This document shows positions 60,355 through 64,000 of a DNA stretch of 64,000 nucleotides, one piece after another. The notes below the pieces were generated by a model. It was not told the origin of the DNA. It did no database searches and saw only the letters and a list, made by a program, of their open reading frames with translations. Position 1 is the stretch's first letter, and the number at the start of each line of letters is the position of its first letter. Origin of the DNA: Modestobacter sp. VKM Ac-2985 (GTDB lineage: Bacteria > Actinomycetota > Actinomycetes > Mycobacteriales > Geodermatophilaceae). The DNA is taken from assembly GCF_026967925.1 (NCBI RefSeq), contig NZ_JAPVBI010000003.1, forward strand, positions 561,070 to 625,069, in the 5' to 3' direction. Made by a program: the position numbers and the translations under genes.

Positions 60355-61539
60355 GTGTTCGAGTACTTCCCCACCGGCCCCTACACCTGGAACCTCGGCG
60401 TCGTCGCGACGCTGAACTCCGGCGGCCTGATCGACGAGGTGGACCGGGCCTGCCGGCCGATCAAGGACGCCGCGAACGCCGGCGAGGACACCGGGACCCC
60501 GGACTTCCTCCGCGCCTGGCGGGCGCTGACCGACCAGCTCGCCGGCCAGGCCGAGGAGGCGGAGAAGGCCGGGCACACCCGCACCGCCGGCCAGCTGTGG
60601 TCCCGGGCCAGCAACTACCTGGCCCAGGCCGAGCGGATGCTCTCCCACGCCGACCCGAACCGGGTGCCCACCTACCGGCGGATGCTGGAGATCGCGCAGA
60701 AGGCGTTCGAGCTGCACAGCCCGCGGGTCAGCCGGGTGGAGATCCCGTACGAGGACACCACGCTGCCGGCGTACTTCAGCGCCGCCCCCGCCACCGACGA
60801 CGGGCCGGCCCCGGTCGTCGTCCTGGTCAACGGGCTGGACTCCACCAAGGAGCACATGTACGCCTCGGACCACTGGGCGGAGCTGGCCGCCCGCGGCATC
60901 TCCTGCCTGATGCTCGACCAGCCCGGCACCGGTGAGGCGCTGCGCCTGCAGGGGCTCACCGCCCGGATCGACACCGAGGTGTGGGCGGGCGCTGCCGTCG
61001 ACTGGCTGGAGTCCCGCACCGACGTCGACGCGGCCCGCATCGGCATCGTCGGCTGGTCGCTGGGCGGCTACTACGCCCCGCGCGCGGCGGCCTTCGAGAA
61101 GCGCTTCGCCCTCTGTGTGGCCTGGGGCGCCAACCACGACTGGGGTGCGGTGCAGCGCCGCCGGCGGGAGCGTGAGGGCGAGCGCCCTGTCCCCCACTAC
61201 TGGGAGCACGTGCTGTGGGTCTGGGGTCACGACGGCGACGAGGACCACCTCGACGCCTTCCTCGACTTCGCCGACGCGGTGAACCTCGACGGCGTGGTCG
61301 AGCAGATCACCGTGCCGTTCCTCGTCGCCCACGGCGCCGACGACCGGCAGATCCCGGTGGCCATGGCGCACCGCTCCTACGAGCAGGCGGTCAACTCCCC
61401 CAAGCGGGAGCTGCGCGTCTTCACCGCCGAGGAGGGGGCCACCGAGCACATCGGCCTGGACCACCTCTCCCACGTCAGCACCTACATCGCCGACTGGGTC
61501 GCCGACACCTTCGCCGAGCACCAGGGCGCCCGCGGCTGA
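60355..61539 (+). CDS. Alpha/beta hydrolase with N-terminal helical cap (C-C bond hydrolase-like)
   Basis: 394 aa. About 125 helical residues precede the hydrolase domain. Nucleophile Ser235 is in GWSLGGYY, the acid Asp in HGADDRQIP (about 329), and the His in ATEHIGLDHLSHV. The architecture matches the FrsA/2,6-dihydroxypseudooxynicotine hydrolase group, which cut C-C bonds next to an aromatic or dienone carbonyl. It would act on the ring-opened product or on a side-chain ketone of the substrate. GTG 60355 has GGAAGAGAG upstream. Last gene of the operon. Confidence 0.88.
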   Translation: MFEYFPTGPYTWNLGVVATLNSGGLIDEVDRACRPIKDAANAGEDTGTPDFLRAWRALTDQLAGQAEEAEKAGHTRTAGQLWSRASNYLAQAERMLSHADPNRVPTYRRMLEIAQKAFELHSPRVSRVEIPYEDTTLPAYFSAAPATDDGPAPVVVLVNGLDSTKEHMYASDHWAELAARGISCLMLDQPGTGEALRLQGLTARIDTEVWAGAAVDWLESRTDVDAARIGIVGWSLGGYYAPRAAAFEKRFALCVAWGANHDWGAVQRRRREREGERPVPHYWEHVLWVWGHDGDEDHLDAFLDFADAVNLDGVVEQITVPFLVAHGADDRQIPVAMAHRSYEQAVNSPKRELRVFTAEEGATEHIGLDHLSHVSTYIADWVADTFAEHQGARG

Positions 61540-61548
61540 GAGCGGCTG

Positions 61549-61579
61549 GGGGCCGTACGCCCGCGAGCGGAACGGCCCC
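61549..61579 (+). terminator. Weak hairpin after the aromatic operon
   Basis: GGGGCCGT (61549-61556) pairs with ACGGCCCC (61572-61579) across a 15-nt loop, 10 bp past the last stop. Confidence 0.45.
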
Positions 61580-61689
61580 GCACCGGCGACCGCGGGCGCA
61601 CACTGGTCACACGCGCCGAGACGGGATCCTGCGCAGGACGGGTGCAGCGCCGGCGGCGCGACGATCCCGGCGGACCGCTGGAGCTGGCC

Positions 61690-62856
61690 GTGCACGATCA
61701 GAGCGGGAACGGGCAGGCGGGGTTGCTCGACGCCATCCGCGCGAGGCGCCAGGGCGTCCACGCCTACGTCGACGAGAAGGCCCCCGCCAGCTCGCGGCTG
61801 TCGACGATCAGCATCGTCAGCAGCGCGGTCGCGGCGGCGCTGACGGCCGGACCGGCGCTGGGCGGGACGAGCTTCGCCGAGACGGTGCAGGACGGCCTGT
61901 CCCTGGACCGGTCGCAGACGGTGTGGCGGGTGCTGTGCTTCGCCGCACTGGCGGTGTCCCTGACGGCCGCGATCTCGGCCAACCTGAACAAGGCCAACGA
62001 CCTGACCGCCCGGCTGGCCGCGGCGGAGACGGCCGGCGCGTTGCTGGACGGCCTGGACGCCCGGCTGCGGTTCGGCGGGCTGGCGGTCGCCGACGCCGCC
62101 GCGGAGTACCGGGAGATCGTGGCCACGATCCCCTTCGTCCGAGAGGTGTGGCAGGACCGGGGAACGGGGTCACCCGCGGGGGGCGGTGGCGCGCGGGCCG
62201 GCCGGCGGTGGACGGACTCCGCGGCGCGCCTGGCGGTCGTCCCGATCGTGGCCGCCGTCCTGCTGCTCGCCGTGCTCGTCGGGCTCGCCCGAGGCCTGTC
62301 CGGGGCGGCGGCGGAGCCCGGTCCGGCAGCGCCTCCGGCACCGACCGCCCCGCCGGCGCCGACGGCCGGGCCGGCTCCCTCCCCCACGGCTGCCGTGGGC
62401 GAAGCCGTGTTCGGCGGGCGGACGGCGGAGGCGGGGATCAGCCTGGCCATCGTGACCGGGGACGGGGAGGCGGCCGCGTACCTGTGCGACGGCCGGGCGA
62501 TCGAGGCCTGGCTGACGGGCACGGTCGTCGGTGACCGCCTGGCGCTGACCGGGCGGGACGGCGCCACCCTGACCGGCACCGTCAGCGGCGAGCTGGTCTC
62601 GGGGGAGGTCAGCACGCCGGACGTGACGACCCCGTTCGTGGCGCGGGCGGCGGAGGAGCCGGCCGGGGTCTACCGGGCGGACGTCCAGGTGGACGGGGCC
62701 GACACCCGGGTCGGCTGGGCCGTGCTCCCGGACGGCAGCCAGGTCGGGATCGTGAGCCTCGGCGGCGCGCAGGCCCCCGCACCGCCCCTCGACCTGGACG
62801 ACCGCACCTTCCGGCTGGACGGAGAGCTGTACGAGGCTCAGCGCCTGCTCCCCTGA
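61690..62856 (+). CDS. Three-pass membrane protein with Pro-rich linker and outer beta domain
   Basis: 388 aa. A helical N-terminus (ARRQGVHAYVDEKAPASSRL) leads to helices 1 and 2 (about 36-58 and 80-100), a cytoplasmic helical loop (LNKANDLTARLAAAETAGALLDGL), helix 3 (about 178-200), a Pro/Ala linker and a strand-rich domain of about 150 residues (AEAGISLAIVTGDGEAAAYLCDGRAIEAWLTG, RTFRLDGELYEAQRLLP). The first part resembles SLATT-type two-helix membrane domains in layout only. No family is recognised with confidence. GTG 61690 has GGAG 7 nt upstream; GTG 61642 is an alternative. Confidence 0.72.
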   Translation: MHDQSGNGQAGLLDAIRARRQGVHAYVDEKAPASSRLSTISIVSSAVAAALTAGPALGGTSFAETVQDGLSLDRSQTVWRVLCFAALAVSLTAAISANLNKANDLTARLAAAETAGALLDGLDARLRFGGLAVADAAAEYREIVATIPFVREVWQDRGTGSPAGGGGARAGRRWTDSAARLAVVPIVAAVLLLAVLVGLARGLSGAAAEPGPAAPPAPTAPPAPTAGPAPSPTAAVGEAVFGGRTAEAGISLAIVTGDGEAAAYLCDGRAIEAWLTGTVVGDRLALTGRDGATLTGTVSGELVSGEVSTPDVTTPFVARAAEEPAGVYRADVQVDGADTRVGWAVLPDGSQVGIVSLGGAQAPAPPLDLDDRTFRLDGELYEAQRLLP

Positions 62857-62903
62857 GGCCGGGGTCGCCGGCCCTGGCACCGCTGCCGGCCCGGTGCGTC
62901 CGC

Positions 62904-64000
62904 TCAGGGGACCGGCAGCTGGTGGGCCAGCCGGTCGGCGAGGGTCAGCCCGGTCAGCACCGGGTTGGCCGAGCCGACGGTCGGGAAGGCGGCCTGGTCG
63001 CAGCTGTAGGCGTTGGCGAGATGGTGGAACCGGCCCAGTGGGTCGGTCACCGACGTCGCGGGGTCCTCGCCCATCCACAGCGTCCCGGACTCGTGGTGGG
63101 TCGTGCCCAGCCCGCGGTGCCACTCCGGGAACGGCCGCTCCAGCGGGAAGGGCTGGCCCTGCCAGCCGCCGTCGTACCGGTACTGGATGCGACCGGGCCC
63201 GTCCGCCAGGTGCTGAGCCAGCGCGAGCGCGGCCACGTCCATCTCCCGCCAGGTCTGCTGGTCGGCGCCGGAGGCCACCAGGTGCACGAACGCGCGGGGG
63301 ACGCCGAACTCGTCGTGCTCGAACGGGCTGAGGTCGATCCAGCTGCGGTCCGGGTGCGGCACGGGCGTCCCGGCGTCACCGGTCATCTCCGCCACGCCGC
63401 GCAGGGTCAGCGGCACCCACTGCGGGTCGGGGTCGGCCAGGTGCGCCTCGAGCTCCTCCACGTCGGGCACCATCGTGAAGAGCAGGTCGTCGGAGTCGCC
63501 ACGGCTGGTCGAGGCGGTCAGCTGCAGGTGGAACGCCCCGGTCTGCGCCTGCCCGCGGACCAGCAGGGCAGCGGTCTGGACCCGGTCGCCCACCGGTCCG
63601 AGGGCGTCCCGGTGGACCCGCACGGCGAAGTCACTGCGCAGGTGGGCCATGAGGTTGCGCCCCATCAGCGGCGTCGGGAACGAGTGCAGAGCCAGCCGGG
63701 TGCTCTCGATCGCACCGGCGGCCAGCACCACCGAGCAGTCCGCCCCGAGGTCGAGCAGCTGCCGGTCCCCGGCCACCTCCACCTCGACGGTGTGCACCCG
63801 GCCGCCGCCGGCGTGCAGCGCGACGACGTGCGCCCGCGGGACCACGAACAGGCGGCGCGCGGCGTCGGAGCCGCCCGACGAGCGCACGTCCCGGCGCACC
63901 ATGTCGATCAGCAGCGGGAGGCTGCTGAACTTGTCGAAGCCGAACAGCCCGGAGACCGGGGAGCTCCCCTGGACGGCCAGCGGCGCCGGCTCCGCCGCGG
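62904..64000 (-). CDS. GMC family oxidoreductase, C-terminal part (5' end outside the window)
   Basis: About 365 residues are visible; the FAD-binding N-terminus is cut by the window edge. It has VVLAAGAIESTRLALHSF, the C-terminal catalytic region GTTHHESGTLWMGEDPATSVTDPLGRFH with the His pair, and NAYSCDQAAFPTVGSANPVLTGLTLADRLA. GMC enzymes oxidise alcohols (cholesterol, choline, glucose and others) with FAD. The long middle insert is typical of the larger glucose-methanol-choline/cellobiose-like members. The substrate is unknown. Confidence 0.9.
   Translation of the reverse strand, partial: AAEPAPLAVQGSSPVSGLFGFDKFSSLPLLIDMVRRDVRSSGGSDAARRLFVVPRAHVVALHAGGGRVHTVEVEVAGDRQLLDLGADCSVVLAAGAIESTRLALHSFPTPLMGRNLMAHLRSDFAVRVHRDALGPVGDRVQTAALLVRGQAQTGAFHLQLTASTSRGDSDDLLFTMVPDVEELEAHLADPDPQWVPLTLRGVAEMTGDAGTPVPHPDRSWIDLSPFEHDEFGVPRAFVHLVASGADQQTWREMDVAALALAQHLADGPGRIQYRYDGGWQGQPFPLERPFPEWHRGLGTTHHESGTLWMGEDPATSVTDPLGRFHHLANAYSCDQAAFPTVGSANPVLTGLTLADRLAHQLPVP

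Overview
The window is very GC-rich DNA from an actinobacterium. GTG starts, strong third-position GC bias, a UsfX/SigF pair, an F420/PPOX-type protein, a fabG-fabI-ferrochelatase operon, Ku with split LigD genes, a DUF222 HNH nuclease and a c-di-AMP riboswitch ahead of a cell-wall lytic enzyme all fit. The mix suggests Geodermatophilaceae (Blastococcus, Geodermatophilus or Modestobacter); this family call is inference, not a database result. The region looks like ordinary chromosome. I saw no rRNA, tRNA, CRISPR array, insertion sequence or prophage.

Layout. 1-5.2 kb: YceI (cut by the window edge), a riboswitch-controlled lytic transglycosylase, a methyltransferase with a universal stress protein, a cupin, a Dyp peroxidase and a tiny zinc-ribbon-like protein. 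5.4-12.5 kb: DUF222 HNH protein, SDR, CitE-like lyase, PrmC-like methyltransferase, and an ECF-like sigma/membrane protein pair. 12.5-18.3 kb: a 5-oxoproline locus (DUF1445, FadR-type regulator, Nramp-like transporter, PxpA, PxpB, PxpC) that ends in a spermidine-synthase-like methyltransferase. 18.3-28.6 kb: two MFS transporters, a GH13 enzyme, an RND pump with divergent MarR and shared operator, ankyrin protein, dienelactone hydrolase and two unknowns. 28.6-38.6 kb: an HTH-MurA fusion with a palindrome at its promoter, a SatD-like/membrane pair, PPOX, AI-2E exporter, PAC2, cupin, flavohemoprotein, and a fur-catalase operon. 38.7-43 kb: purU and an NHEJ cluster (ku, ligase/phosphoesterase, polymerase). 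43-50.7 kb: general-stress genes (DUF5709-like, STAS, topoisomerase IB, UsfX, SigF) and SPFH/NfeD membrane proteins. 50.8-53.4 kb: fabG-fabI-cpfC. 53.5-61.6 kb: an aromatic ring-cleavage operon with its LysR regulator and an MFS transporter. 61.7-64 kb: a multi-domain membrane protein and a GMC oxidoreductase cut by the window edge.

The genes work together mainly in four themes: oxidative and nitrosative stress defence (Dyp, catalase/Fur, Hmp, Usp, SigF), DNA-break repair (Ku/Lig/Pol, TopIB), envelope upkeep (lytic enzyme, HTH-MurA, FabG/FabI, SPFH) and catabolism (5-oxoproline, aromatic meta-cleavage). A recurring feature is a -10-like hexamer 6-8 nt before the start codon with no Shine-Dalgarno, which implies many leaderless transcripts.
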